Assembly (NCBI GenBank): GCA_004362315.1
Contig: SNWL01000004.1
Location: 806,001-870,000, forward strand
Source of the DNA: Mycobacterium sp. BK086
GTDB lineage: Bacteria > Actinomycetota > Actinomycetes > Mycobacteriales > Mycobacteriaceae
DNA length: 64,000 nt
Direction of reading: 5' to 3'
Within the stretch, counting starts at the first letter, position 1. Every line of letters starts with the position of its first letter. A model generated the notes under the pieces. The model had not been told where the DNA came from. It saw only the letters and a program-made list of their open reading frames with translations, and searched no databases. The translations under genes were made by a program, and so were the position numbers. Shown piece by piece: positions 44,139-52,040 of the stretch.

Positions 44139-44312
44139 TTAATTCTTGAAGGCGTCTTTGACCTTCTCGCCGGCGTCCTTCAGGCTCGCCTTGGCCTGGT
44201 CGATCTTGCCCTCGTTCTCGGTGCTCTTGTCGCCGGCGGCCTTGCCGAGGCCTTCCTTGGCCTTACCCGCGACGTCGTCGACCTTGTTGCTGATCTTGTC
44301 TGAGATACCCAT
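44139..44312 (-). CDS. CsbD family stress protein
   Basis: 57-residue hydrophilic helical protein with the CsbD pattern: ISNKVDDVAGKAKEGLGKAAGDKS, then two Lys/Glu/Asp-rich repeats ending VKDAFKN. Relatives are induced by general stress; their mechanism is unknown. GGAGG about 11 nt upstream supports the ATG at 44312. It follows the Ni-SOD processing-peptidase gene by 41 bp on the same strand. Confidence 0.88.
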   Translation of the reverse strand: MGISDKISNKVDDVAGKAKEGLGKAAGDKSTENEGKIDQAKASLKDAGEKVKDAFKN

Positions 44313-44353
44313 GGCGCACGGGTACCTCCAAAGCGCGCCAGCGAAACTCGCAC

Positions 44354-44689
44354 TCAGCGATCGCGACCGCGCACCGTCCACACCACCCGATACGAACCGG
44401 CGGCAGGCACCCAGCCCAATTGGCGCGAGTCGACGACATCGGTGGCATGCGGGTTGTCCGAGCACGCTTGGAAAGTCGCCGCCCTGCCGCGCCCCTGCAC
44501 CTCACCGACGCGCTTGATGAGCCACCGCGTCGACGTCGGATCGGGGAACACCCGCAACTGGCCCGGCCTGGGCGTGCCGCCCCGAACCGACAACACACCG
44601 TCACCTGGGGATAGCGTCGGGCGCATCGAGTCCTCGACCACCAGAAACCGGCGCAGCGGCCAGTGACGGTACCCATGGTTTTCGCCCAT
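44354..44689 (-). CDS. sodX: Ni-SOD maturation protease (S26/S24 signal-peptidase-like)
   Basis: This 111-residue cytosolic peptidase of the signal-peptidase fold has the nucleophile Ser in VVEDSMRPTLSPGD near residue 21, and WLIKRVGEV supplies the general-base Lys near 58. There is no membrane anchor, which fits the family that removes the N-terminal propeptide of nickel superoxide dismutase. It is divergent from sodN with only 23 bp between starts. The start at ATG 44689 is the first in frame. csbD follows it. Confidence 0.85.
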   Translation of the reverse strand: MGENHGYRHWPLRRFLVVEDSMRPTLSPGDGVLSVRGGTPRPGQLRVFPDPTSTRWLIKRVGEVQGRGRAATFQACSDNPHATDVVDSRQLGWVPAAGSYRVVWTVRGRDR

Positions 44690-44700
44690 CTTGAAAGGGT

Positions 44701-44706
44701 AAGTTA
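44701..44706 (+). promoter_or_regulatory. Candidate -10 box of leaderless sodN transcript
   Basis: TAAGTT fits TANNNT and ends 6 nt before the ATG at 44713, so transcription would begin at or next to the start codon. No Shine-Dalgarno-like sequence is well placed in the 23-bp gap. Confidence 0.4.
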
Positions 44707-44712
44707 GGGCCC

Positions 44713-45135
44713 ATGCTGCAGAGACTCTTCGCCAACGCCACCCCTGCCCATGCCCACTGCGACCTGTATTGCGGCGTCTACGACCCCGCTCAGGCCAAGA
44801 TCGAGGCCCTGTCCTGCCTCAAGACGCTGAAGAAGTACAACGACTCCGACGACGACCACTTCCGCACGCGCGCGATCATCATCAAGGAGCAGCGCGCCGA
44901 AGAGGTCAAGCATCACCTGATGGTGCTGTGGGCCGACTTCTTCGGTCCGGCTCACTTCAAGGAATTCCCCGAGCTGCACCAGCTGTTCTGGGACGGCATC
45001 CACGGTGCCGGTGAGGTCAAGAAGTCGACCGACGTCGCCGAGGCCGAGAAGCTGCTCGCGACCATCGACAAGATCTCAGAGATCTTCTGGAAGACCGAAA
45101 AGGCCAAGGACATGGGCGTTTACCCGCCCTCCTGA
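44713..45135 (+). CDS. sodN: Nickel superoxide dismutase
   Basis: 140-residue precursor. A 14-residue propeptide ending PAHA precedes the Ni-hook HCDLYCGVYDPAQAKIEA. His-1, Cys-2 and Cys-6 of the mature protein ligate nickel. The four-helix body that follows matches Ni-SOD (HFRTRAIIIKEQRAEEVKHH, then FPELHQLFWD). The usual hook is HCxxPCxxY; here position 5 is Tyr instead of Pro (codon TAT). The enzyme dismutates superoxide in the cytoplasm. It is divergent from its processing peptidase. Confidence 0.93.
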   Translation: MLQRLFANATPAHAHCDLYCGVYDPAQAKIEALSCLKTLKKYNDSDDDHFRTRAIIIKEQRAEEVKHHLMVLWADFFGPAHFKEFPELHQLFWDGIHGAGEVKKSTDVAEAEKLLATIDKISEIFWKTEKAKDMGVYPPS

Positions 45136-45147
45136 CAACTCGTTTCC

Positions 45148-45182
45148 AAGTACCGCGCGGTCGCCCTGGCCGCGCGGTACTT
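45148..45182. terminator. Hairpin terminator between sodN and Nudix genes
   Basis: 13-bp perfect arms (AAGTACCGCGCGG and its complement) surround a 9-nt loop, 13 bp after the sodN stop and 17 bp from the convergent Nudix stop. Confidence 0.75.
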
Positions 45183-45198
45183 GCGTTTCAGGGGCAAG

Positions 45199-45915
45199 TC
45201 ACTTCCAGGCGAACAGCGGCTGCTCGAGCTCGTCGACCGGGTCGTGGCGGCCTTCCAGACACAGCCATCGCAGTTGCAGCAGGACCGCCCCGGTCGGCGC
45301 GTGAATGAGGTCGTTGCCCAGCGGCATCTGAACCACCGGACGGGGGCTTTCGGGGATGGTGATGAAACGCGGCGAATCCGGCCGCTGCAGCTGGTGCAGC
45401 CCCACGCGGTAGACCGCGACGACCTCGTCGGGCGCCGGCCGCGGATCCAGTCGCCCACCGCCCCAGATCACCACCGGCGTGATGATGTAGCCCGACCGGG
45501 TCGGATAGTCGTCGAGCAGCCCCAGCACCGACGATTCCGACAGCCGCACACCGACCTCTTCGTCGAGTTCCCGCAGCGCCGCCTCCACGACGGTTTCACC
45601 CGGATCCAGCCGGCCGCCGGGCAACGCCCACTGCGCTGCGTGAGCATTGAGCCGAGATGCCCTGCGGCACAGAAAGAATGCCGCGCCACCGGATACCCCG
45701 ACCATCCGCCCGTCAAGACCGGGCTCCATCGGCCTGCCCGCGATCCAATCGTCGACGGGCGCCGGATCCACCCGGTCTTCGCCGGTATCGGAGTCGACGA
45801 GCACGATCGCGACGGCGGCATGCCGCTTGGTGGGGTCGGTCGCCGCGCGGCGGTCATGACCGGCCAGATGACCGCGAACCTGATCCCGCAGTGCCTCGTC
45901 GTAAGTGATCGTCAC
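45199..45915 (-). CDS. Nudix hydrolase
   Basis: This 238-residue protein has a complete Nudix box near residue 115 (GGRLDPGETVVEAALRELDEEVG pattern: G-x5-E-x7-RE-x2-EE-x-G, metal-binding Glu all present). It would cleave a nucleoside diphosphate-linked compound; the long N-terminal extension does not reveal which. The GTG at 45915 is chosen because TATGGT at 45927-45922 fits a -10 box exactly 6 nt away, suggesting a leaderless transcript. A GTG 8 codons upstream is the alternative. Confidence 0.82.
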   Translation of the reverse strand: MTITYDEALRDQVRGHLAGHDRRAATDPTKRHAAVAIVLVDSDTGEDRVDPAPVDDWIAGRPMEPGLDGRMVGVSGGAAFFLCRRASRLNAHAAQWALPGGRLDPGETVVEAALRELDEEVGVRLSESSVLGLLDDYPTRSGYIITPVVIWGGGRLDPRPAPDEVVAVYRVGLHQLQRPDSPRFITIPESPRPVVQMPLGNDLIHAPTGAVLLQLRWLCLEGRHDPVDELEQPLFAWK

Positions 45916-45944
45916 CGTTGCACCATAAGCAGCAGTCACACGAC

Positions 45945-45995
45945 GACGCCGCGGGGTGCCACCATCCAGGCGATCAGATGGCACCCCGCGGCGTC
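45945..45995. terminator. Hairpin terminator
   Basis: Perfect 17-bp arms (GACGCCGCGGGGTGCCA at 45945-45961, complement at 45979-45995) surround a 17-nt loop, 9 bp beyond the stop of the 95-aa secreted protein gene on the minus strand. Confidence 0.65.
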
Positions 45996-46004
45996 AGGCG
46001 CAGA

Positions 46005-46292
46005 TCAGTAGGTGGGAATGAAGACGTTGTTCACCCACACGCCCCAGTGATTCCAGCCCTCGTCCCACACCTGCTTGTTTCCGGCGGCCCAAGTGGGGTC
46101 GACTGGCTTCGGCGGCGCCCAGGCCGGCGGGCTACCCGCATCCGGACCAGCAGGCGGCAGTGCGGGCTGAACCGGCCCCGGCGGGGGCGTCCATCCCGGG
46201 TCGGCGCCTGCGGTGGCGGCGCTCAATCCCAGTGCGCTGGCAGCCAATCCACCGGCCACAGCGGCTCCGGCGACAATATGGGTCAACCTCAT
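46005..46292 (-). CDS. Small secreted proline-rich protein
   Basis: 95-residue precursor with a signal peptide cleaved at AGA-D near residue 30. The mature part is Pro/Ala-rich (TPPPGPVQPALPPAGP), then Trp-rich (NKQVWDEGWNHWGVWVNN). No Cys. Similar exported proteins occur in mycobacteria but have no assigned function. The gene is monocistronic and bounded downstream by a long hairpin. Confidence 0.7.
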   Translation of the reverse strand: MRLTHIVAGAAVAGGLAASALGLSAATAGADPGWTPPPGPVQPALPPAGPDAGSPPAWAPPKPVDPTWAAGNKQVWDEGWNHWGVWVNNVFIPTY

Positions 46293-46389
46293 GGCGTGTG
46301 CTCCAATCGTGCGTTGATAGCGACGTGCCTGGTACCGCTATTAGCTATCCAGATCCGCGATCGGTAAACATCCCCGTGGTGGGACTGGC

Positions 46390-47208
46390 TCAGTCCGCAC
46401 CCATTGCCGTGGAGATCATCTCCGCCATCATTCGCGCGGCGTCGTTGCGGTTCATCGAAGCCAACAGTTGCCCGACACCACGCATCTGCTCGCCGACAAG
46501 GACTGTCGGCCCGTTCGTCAGATTGGCGAACGCTTCCTCGACCACATCGCTCACGGGCACCGCGTCGGCCGGGGACTCGTCTTCGGACGCGAGCGTGCCC
46601 CGTTGGTGTTCGAGCTTGCGCAGCGCGGGCGTGTCGGTTTTGCCGAGGATCAGGCCGATCACGTCGACGCCCTTGTCGCGCAGTTCACTCCACAGGGCTT
46701 CGGCGAAGACCATGTCGAAGGCCTTCGATGCCCCGTACGCCACCATGTTCGGGCCGCCGATGAAGCCCGCCCCGGAACCGAATACCACGATGCCGCCCCG
46801 GCCCCGCTCCACCATTCCGGCGGCGAAATGATGGCAAAGCTGCATGGGTACAACGCAATTGCGTTGGACCATCGCTTCGGCCGCCTCGATCGAATTGGAC
46901 AGGAAATGCCGGAAGTCCGGGTCGGCGCCCGCGCAGTACACCAGGAACCCCACGTCGAGATCCCCGGTGCCGTCCGCGACGGTTGCCGCGGCCCCTGGGG
47001 CGGCGAGATCGACTGCCAGCGTTCTGGTTTGGACACCGTGCCGGTCACGGATACCTGCGGCGACCTCGTCGAGCACCGCCTGTCGCCGGGCCAGCAGCAC
47101 CACGTTGAGCCCGCGCGCGGCCAACTCCTCGGCGAAGGCCGCACCCACGCCGTCGGAGGCTCCCGCGACCAGCGCCCAAGGTCCGTACTTCTCCGAGAAG
47201 TCCGTCAT
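46390..47208 (-). CDS. Short-chain dehydrogenase/reductase
   Basis: 272-residue SDR: cofactor motif GASDGVGAAFAEEL, basic residues after strand two (ARRQAVLDE) suggesting NADP(H), and the catalytic Ser in VVFGSGAGFIGG followed by YGASKAFD. The active-site NNAG motif is replaced by VYCAGAD. It is the last gene of the ADH-NTF2-SDR operon (TGATG overlap with the NTF2 gene), so it probably acts on the same catabolite. The substrate is unknown. Confidence 0.85.
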   Translation of the reverse strand: MTDFSEKYGPWALVAGASDGVGAAFAEELAARGLNVVLLARRQAVLDEVAAGIRDRHGVQTRTLAVDLAAPGAAATVADGTGDLDVGFLVYCAGADPDFRHFLSNSIEAAEAMVQRNCVVPMQLCHHFAAGMVERGRGGIVVFGSGAGFIGGPNMVAYGASKAFDMVFAEALWSELRDKGVDVIGLILGKTDTPALRKLEHQRGTLASEDESPADAVPVSDVVEEAFANLTNGPTVLVGEQMRGVGQLLASMNRNDAARMMAEMISTAMGAD

Positions 47209-47609
47209 CAGTACACCACCTGCACCGTGGTGAACGTACGTCGCGCGATGCGCCAGCCGGCATCGGTACGCACAATCTCGTCGTCGTAGAAGCCCTTGGC
47301 GTTCACACCAGAATTGTTGTCAGCAGCCATGATCCAGGCATCGACGTAGCAGCGGGTCGCCGCACGATCGCCCTGCACATCGATCACGATGTTGCTGATC
47401 CGATGCATGAGATATCCGGCCTCGCGGTGAGCGACGTCCATGAATTCGGTGACCGCCTCGACCCCGTCCCACACCCCGATCACGCCATAGTCGAGTTGGC
47501 AGTCGGGGGTGAAAACCGTCCGGAACAAGTCCCAGTCGCGGCGGTCGATCCCGGTGGCGTAACGGATCAGCAGATCCGAGATGTCCTGGCGGTCTTGCAG
47601 TTCGCTCAT
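47208..47609 (-). CDS. NTF2/SnoaL-like protein
   Basis: 133-residue NTF2-fold protein with the usual N-terminal helix pair (DISDLLIRYATGIDRRDWDLFRTVF), the DY-x-GVW strand and AATRCYVDAW. The conserved Asp/His typical of dehydratases and isomerases in this fold are present (DRRDW, MHRISN). It overlaps the ADH gene by 4 bp and the SDR gene by 1 bp. A dehydratase, hydratase or isomerase step in the same pathway is inferred. Confidence 0.8.
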   Translation of the reverse strand: MSELQDRQDISDLLIRYATGIDRRDWDLFRTVFTPDCQLDYGVIGVWDGVEAVTEFMDVAHREAGYLMHRISNIVIDVQGDRAATRCYVDAWIMAADNNSGVNAKGFYDDEIVRTDAGWRIARRTFTTVQVVY

Positions 47610-48670
47610 GCGGTTTCTCCGTTCGGGTGCACGATGATGCGCGGCGGACCTTCAGAGCGCCGGGCCAGGTCGATGGCGTCGGGTACCTCGTCGAGGGTCA
47701 CGATCGTACCCACGCTGGGCAGGGGGTCGAGGCGCTTGGCGGCAATCGCATCCAGCGTCCCGTACCAGTCCTGTGGCATGGGCCCGCCACCGAATTGAAT
47801 GGTCACGCCTTGCCGGGTAGCGGACGTGATGTCGAGGGTGTCGCCGGTGTACCAGCCACCGGCACAGTAGATCCGGGTGCCCATGTCCGAGGATTCCACG
47901 AGCTTTTGGATCAGCCCGGCGGCGCCGACGCATTCGAAGACGACGGCCGGTCCCCACAGGTTGCGTTCGGCGCGCAGCTCACGCCAGACGTCGAACGGGG
48001 ACGTCTGCGCGGGGTCGACGACGACATGGGCACCGAAAGCATCGCGAGCCAGCTCGCGGCGGTCCTGCTGATAGTCGGACACGACGATCGGGTCGATCCC
48101 ACGCGCAGCGAGCGCGGCTACCGCCGACAGGCCGATCGCACCCGCCCCGATGACGATCGGGATCTCACCGGGCTCCACCCGTGCCGCCCGCACATAGAAC
48201 TCGCCGACCGCGAAGGCATCGACCAGAGCGGCGGCGTCACTGGACACGTCGCCATCCACAACCCGGGCGATCGCCTCGGCGACTACGACGAGCTCGGCGA
48301 AGCTGCCCTGCGCCTCAGGGTGCTGGCCGATGATGCGGGCGCCGTCGGCTCCGCCGTTCACCAGCCGGATCGGGATCGATGTCACTCGCGCGCCGATCGG
48401 GAACTGGTCGCTACATCCGGGCCCGCGGGCGATGACCTCGCCGACGAACTCGTGGCCGAGCACGATGTCCCGCTCGGCGTCATACAGCGACCGCCCGGTG
48501 GGGTCGTCCACGCTGAGTTGGGGGTGGTCCATGAAGTGCACGTCTGATGCGCAGATCGCGGTGCTCAACGTGCGCAGCAGCAGTTCGCCGGGCCCGGGCT
48601 GCGGATCGTCGGTCTCCCGGACCTCGAGCTTGCCGCCTCGCAACACCGCTGCGCGCACCGCGCACCTCAC
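47606..48670 (-). CDS. Zinc-type medium-chain alcohol dehydrogenase
   Basis: 354-residue MDR protein. Catalytic-zinc ligands are plausible: Cys in STAICASDVHFMDH and His-Glu in LGHEFVGEV. The Rossmann motif is VIGAGAIGLSAVAALAARG, and VSDY after strand two suggests NAD. The loop that normally carries four structural-zinc Cys lacks them. The GTG at 48670 (MRCAVRAAVLRGG) is preferred over longer readings that run into the operator region. It is the first gene of an ADH-NTF2-SDR operon divergent from an IclR regulator. Confidence 0.85.
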   Translation of the reverse strand: MRCAVRAAVLRGGKLEVRETDDPQPGPGELLLRTLSTAICASDVHFMDHPQLSVDDPTGRSLYDAERDIVLGHEFVGEVIARGPGCSDQFPIGARVTSIPIRLVNGGADGARIIGQHPEAQGSFAELVVVAEAIARVVDGDVSSDAAALVDAFAVGEFYVRAARVEPGEIPIVIGAGAIGLSAVAALAARGIDPIVVSDYQQDRRELARDAFGAHVVVDPAQTSPFDVWRELRAERNLWGPAVVFECVGAAGLIQKLVESSDMGTRIYCAGGWYTGDTLDITSATRQGVTIQFGGGPMPQDWYGTLDAIAAKRLDPLPSVGTIVTLDEVPDAIDLARRSEGPPRIIVHPNGETA

Positions 48671-48677
48671 TTCATTT

Positions 48678-48703
48678 TCTCGTATATTCGAGATAGGATC
48701 TCG
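48678..48703. promoter_or_regulatory. Overlapping palindromes, candidate IclR operator
   Basis: TCTCG-TATATT-CGAGA (48678-48693) and CGAGAT-AGG-ATCTCG (48689-48703) share a half-site. They fill the AT-rich part of the 77-bp region between the ADH and IclR starts. Confidence 0.65.
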
Positions 48704-48747
48704 ACCATTCAAAATGACAGTAGGAACAGCGACCGCCGGAGTCAAGG

Positions 48748-49614
48748 ATGAAAGGCACGACGTCCGCGCCCACCGAACGTGTCCTCGATGTCGTCGAGCT
48801 GCTCGCGAGGCCGGGTAACGAGCAGCTGCGCTTCTCGGACATCGTCCGCGAGCTCGACCTGACCCAGGCCACCGCGCATTCGATTCTCAAGACGCTCAGC
48901 GACCGCGGGTGGGTCACCCGCGATCCCGCGGGTAAGGCGTTTCGCCTCGGTCCCGCCCTGGCCGTCGTGGCCGCGCGCACCGATGCGGTGCGGCCGCTGG
49001 CGCACGCCGCACACGCCGCCGTCGTCGAGCTGTCCGCTGAATTGGGTTATGCAGCTTCGGTTGTCGAACGCGTGGGTGACAGTCTGGTGATCACCGCGTT
49101 CGAAGGGGGCGACACCGGTTCTCATCCCCCGCCCGGTGAGCGGATCGCTTACGCCCCGCCGTTCGGGGTCGCCTTCGCGGCCTGGGACACCCCCGCGGAA
49201 CAAACCGCATGGATCGCCCGCTCCGGCTCAGCGAATCCCGAGCTGGCCGAACGGCTGGAACGGGTCTTGATCCGCACCCGCGAACGCGGATTCGACGTCG
49301 ACTGGACCACCCAGGCGCTCGGTCAGATGACCCAGCTGGTCGGCGCCCTTCGCGACGATGTGCCCGCCCATGTCGGGGCCATGCTCGACCAACTTCTGGT
49401 CGAGTGCGCCACCATCGGCCTGCTACCCGAAAACGACTCGGCGCCAAGGCCGCAACCCATCGCCTCGATCTGCGCACCCGTGTTCGGCGACGGCGGGCGG
49501 GTGGCGCTGATCCTGGCGGTGCACCCGTTCGTGCCGCTGCCCATGCGCCGCGTCACCGCGTTGGGAACGCGCCTCGTCGAGGTGGCGAATTACTTGGGTG
49601 CCAGCGGGCTGTAG
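48748..49614 (+). CDS. IclR family transcriptional regulator
   Basis: 288 residues. The N-terminal winged HTH (LRFSDIVRELDLTQATAHSILKTL near residues 25-50) with wing GWVTRDPAGKAFRLG is followed by the GAF-like effector domain typical of IclR proteins. It is divergent from the ADH operon, with two overlapping palindromes between, and probably controls that operon in response to its substrate. Its 3' end overlaps the convergent VOC gene by 25 bp. Confidence 0.88.
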   Translation: MKGTTSAPTERVLDVVELLARPGNEQLRFSDIVRELDLTQATAHSILKTLSDRGWVTRDPAGKAFRLGPALAVVAARTDAVRPLAHAAHAAVVELSAELGYAASVVERVGDSLVITAFEGGDTGSHPPPGERIAYAPPFGVAFAAWDTPAEQTAWIARSGSANPELAERLERVLIRTRERGFDVDWTTQALGQMTQLVGALRDDVPAHVGAMLDQLLVECATIGLLPENDSAPRPQPIASICAPVFGDGGRVALILAVHPFVPLPMRRVTALGTRLVEVANYLGASGL

Positions 49615-49946
49615 AAGACCAGTCCGTTGCCCTTGGGGTCGTAGACCACCGCGCGCCGCTCGTGCGCGTCGTCGTACGGGCCCTTGACGATGCCCCCGCC
49701 GGCGGCCTCGACGGCCTTGGCCGCGGCGTCGACGTCGGCGGTCTTGATCCCCACCACGACCTGCCCGGGGATCGGGTGGTCGATCTCCGTGGCCAGCGCG
49801 AGGGTGATCGGACCGCCGTCGAGCGCGGCGAAATGGGTGCCGTCGCTGAATTTCACGCCCATGCCCAGGGTGTCGCGGTAGAACGTGATCGACTCATCCA
49901 GATTGTCGGTCGACAGGATGATCATCTTGACTTCGTGGTCGGCCAC
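49590..49946 (-). CDS. VOC family protein
   Basis: 118-residue VOC protein: VKMIILSTDNLDESITFYRDTLG opens module one and RRAVVYDPKGNGLVFYSP closes module two. AGGAGG 5 nt before the GTG at 49946 sets the start. Substrate unknown. The two genes upstream of it on the minus strand (ThuA-like and cupin) are separated from it by 36 bp, so co-transcription is possible. Confidence 0.82.
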   Translation of the reverse strand: MADHEVKMIILSTDNLDESITFYRDTLGMGVKFSDGTHFAALDGGPITLALATEIDHPIPGQVVVGIKTADVDAAAKAVEAAGGGIVKGPYDDAHERRAVVYDPKGNGLVFYSPLAPK

Positions 49947-49982
49947 TGCTGCCTCCTGTGTTTCACGCACCCGGCCGTCAGA

Positions 49983-50870
49983 CTACGACAAGGCGGCTTG
50001 GGTCACGCGGCCCACCTCAGCGCCGGCTGCGGTGTTCGGATGCAACCAGTCGGCGAGGTTGCGGACGTAATCCTTGAAGATCACCAACCGGGTCGGGTCC
50101 TCGCGGATCTGGGTGCCGGGTGACTCGCTGACGAATGACGGCGCGCCGGAGTCCAAATCCCAGTTGTAGTCGGCGAAATGGTGGAAGGTCGACTCGGCCA
50201 CCGCCCGCCCGATCGGTATGCCGTCTGGCGTCTCACCGTCGAGCGCGACCGCGAGGTTGAAGTGGCGGCCACTGGCGCTGCTTCGGCCCCGGGCCACCAC
50301 CGTGGCGCACGGTCCGTCGGCCACCACGGCCCCCTCGTGGGGGTGGGCCGGGAACCATTCGATCCGCCCGCTCACCGTCCGGGTGGTGCGCAACAGTGGG
50401 TGCACCGGCTCGTCAACCGACACCGGCTGGTAGTCGCCATTGGCCCCGGAGTGATAGTTGGGCCAGGAGATCGTCGGGGTGTCCTGGTCGTCGCAGAGGT
50501 GGCTCTGGTCGACGGTGATGTCCTGAAACTCGTTGATCTGCCCCAGCGATCCCAACCGGGCCAGGCAGCAGCCCAGGTTCTGGTGGTCGCGAGCGGTGAG
50601 CACGCCACACCCGTTGCGCCGAAAACGTGTGACGGCATCGGCTTCGGCGTCGGTCAGGCCGTCACCGGTGTCGACGGCCATCAGCCACAGTAGGTCGAAG
50701 CCCCAATCATCGACGTGGCTGAGCACCGGATCGTCGCCGCGGCGGGCACGGTTGCGGGCGATCACATCGTGGCCGGCTGCCCGCAGTTCGGCGGCCAGCA
50801 GCGAGAAGCGGGCGATATCCCAATCATCGGGGTTCGCGGTGATCGTCGTCTGAAGCAGGATGCGTGACAT
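49983..50870 (-). CDS. ThuA/GATase1-like fold protein of unknown function
   Basis: 295-residue soluble protein. The first 130 residues have the alternating strand-helix layout of class-I glutamine amidotransferase-like/ThuA proteins: RILLQTTI, FDLLWLMAVDTGDGLTDAEA, and RRNGCGVLTARDHQNLGCCL. The second half is rich in aromatic residues and His (HPHEGAVV, FHHFADYNWDLDSG). No catalytic Cys-His pair of true amidotransferases can be assigned. It lies 6 bp from the upstream cupin gene, so the two probably act together. I do not recognise a named family. Confidence 0.55.
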   Translation of the reverse strand: MSRILLQTTITANPDDWDIARFSLLAAELRAAGHDVIARNRARRGDDPVLSHVDDWGFDLLWLMAVDTGDGLTDAEADAVTRFRRNGCGVLTARDHQNLGCCLARLGSLGQINEFQDITVDQSHLCDDQDTPTISWPNYHSGANGDYQPVSVDEPVHPLLRTTRTVSGRIEWFPAHPHEGAVVADGPCATVVARGRSSASGRHFNLAVALDGETPDGIPIGRAVAESTFHHFADYNWDLDSGAPSFVSESPGTQIREDPTRLVIFKDYVRNLADWLHPNTAAGAEVGRVTQAALS

Positions 50871-50876
50871 CGGATT

Positions 50877-51296
50877 TCACTCCCTTCCGGAAGCCGACAC
50901 GCGCAGATGAGCGCGGGCGGCCAGTTCGTCGTCGTTGACCAGTTCGAGCATCGGTCGTCCCGGAACGCACACCATCGTGACGAGAAACCGGCTCTTGACG
51001 TCGTCTCGGTTGTTGGCGTCCGAGTAATGGATGACATCACCACCGGGCTCCCAGAACGCTTCGCCCGCGCGGATGACACGAGGTGGCTGCCCTTCGAGTT
51101 CAAAGAGCATCTCGCCTTCCAGCATGTAGCCGAACGCGGGACCGCTGGGGTGGCGGTGGGGTGGGGCGCCGGCGCTGCCGGGCGGGTATTCGATGACGAC
51201 TGTCATCACGTCGGCACCCTCGGGGATGAACGGCGGATGCACTTCCTGCACGACGGTCAGGGCGTTCTCCCACTGCGGGTCATGGGTTTTCGACAT
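50877..51296 (-). CDS. Cupin-domain protein
   Basis: 139-residue single cupin barrel. Motif 1 is visible as PPHRHPSGPAFGYMLEGEMLF, with two His and the Gly-x-x-x-Glu turn. Motif 2 is weak (EPGGDVIHYSDA). A metal site is likely, but activity is not predictable. It precedes the ThuA-like gene by 6 bp and follows the SDR gene by 18 bp. Confidence 0.82.
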   Translation of the reverse strand: MSKTHDPQWENALTVVQEVHPPFIPEGADVMTVVIEYPPGSAGAPPHRHPSGPAFGYMLEGEMLFELEGQPPRVIRAGEAFWEPGGDVIHYSDANNRDDVKSRFLVTMVCVPGRPMLELVNDDELAARAHLRVSASGRE

Positions 51297-51314
51297 TGTG
51301 GTTCTCCTTCGGAT

Positions 51315-52040
51315 TCAGACGGCGGTTCCGCCGCCGTCGGCGTGCAGGGTCGAGCCGGTGATGAAGCTCGAACGTGGTGAGGCGAGGAAGAGCACCGCCT
51401 GGGCGATCTCCTCAGGCGTTGCCGTGCGGCCCAGTGGCAGTGCGCGACCGAGTTCGTCGTTGGTGTCGCCCCATTGCGCCTCAACGCCTTCGGTTTTGGT
51501 GGGTCCGGGCGCGACACTGTTGACGCGGACCCCATGAGAGCCGAATTCGGCTGCCCACGAGCGGGTCAGTGATTCGACAGCGGCCTTGGAGGCGCCGTAC
51601 GTCGACGCCCCGCCAACACCCTTGGACGCGACCATCGACGTGACGTTGACAATGCTGCCCCGGCGCCGACGCAGCATGCCCGGCACCAGGCCGGCGGTCA
51701 GGAAATACGTGCCCCGCACGTTGGTGTCGAACGTCGTCTCGAAGGTCGCGACGTCCTGGTCGACGGTGAGCGCCCCGGGAAAGCTCGCGGCGTTGTTGAC
51801 CAGGATGTCGACGTCGCCCGCCTGATCGATCAGCGAGCTCACCGATGCCAGGTCCGCAAGGTCCGCCGGGATGAACCGGCTGCCGGGAATCCGTTCGATC
51901 GCGGCCCCACCTCGCCGGCGGTCTCGGCCGGTGACGGTCACGGCTGCGCCGGCACCAGCGAGCAGGCGCGCGCACGCCAGTCCGATACCGGCGGTGCCGC
52001 CGGTGACCAAGGCCGTCTGGCCAGTCAGTTCGGTGTCCAT
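51315..52040 (-). CDS. Short-chain dehydrogenase/reductase coupled to sigma factor
   Basis: 241-residue SDR with TGGTAGIGLACARLL, NNAA (DILVNNAASFPG), and the Ser/Tyr/Lys set in NVTSMVASKGVGG and YGASKAAVES. TGRDRRRGG after strand two suggests NADPH. The ATG at 52040 overlaps the sigma-factor stop by 1 nt (TGATG); a GTG one codon earlier is possible. Coupling to an ECF sigma gene suggests a stress-induced reductase. Confidence 0.85.
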   Translation of the reverse strand: MDTELTGQTALVTGGTAGIGLACARLLAGAGAAVTVTGRDRRRGGAAIERIPGSRFIPADLADLASVSSLIDQAGDVDILVNNAASFPGALTVDQDVATFETTFDTNVRGTYFLTAGLVPGMLRRRRGSIVNVTSMVASKGVGGASTYGASKAAVESLTRSWAAEFGSHGVRVNSVAPGPTKTEGVEAQWGDTNDELGRALPLGRTATPEEIAQAVLFLASPRSSFITGSTLHADGGGTAV

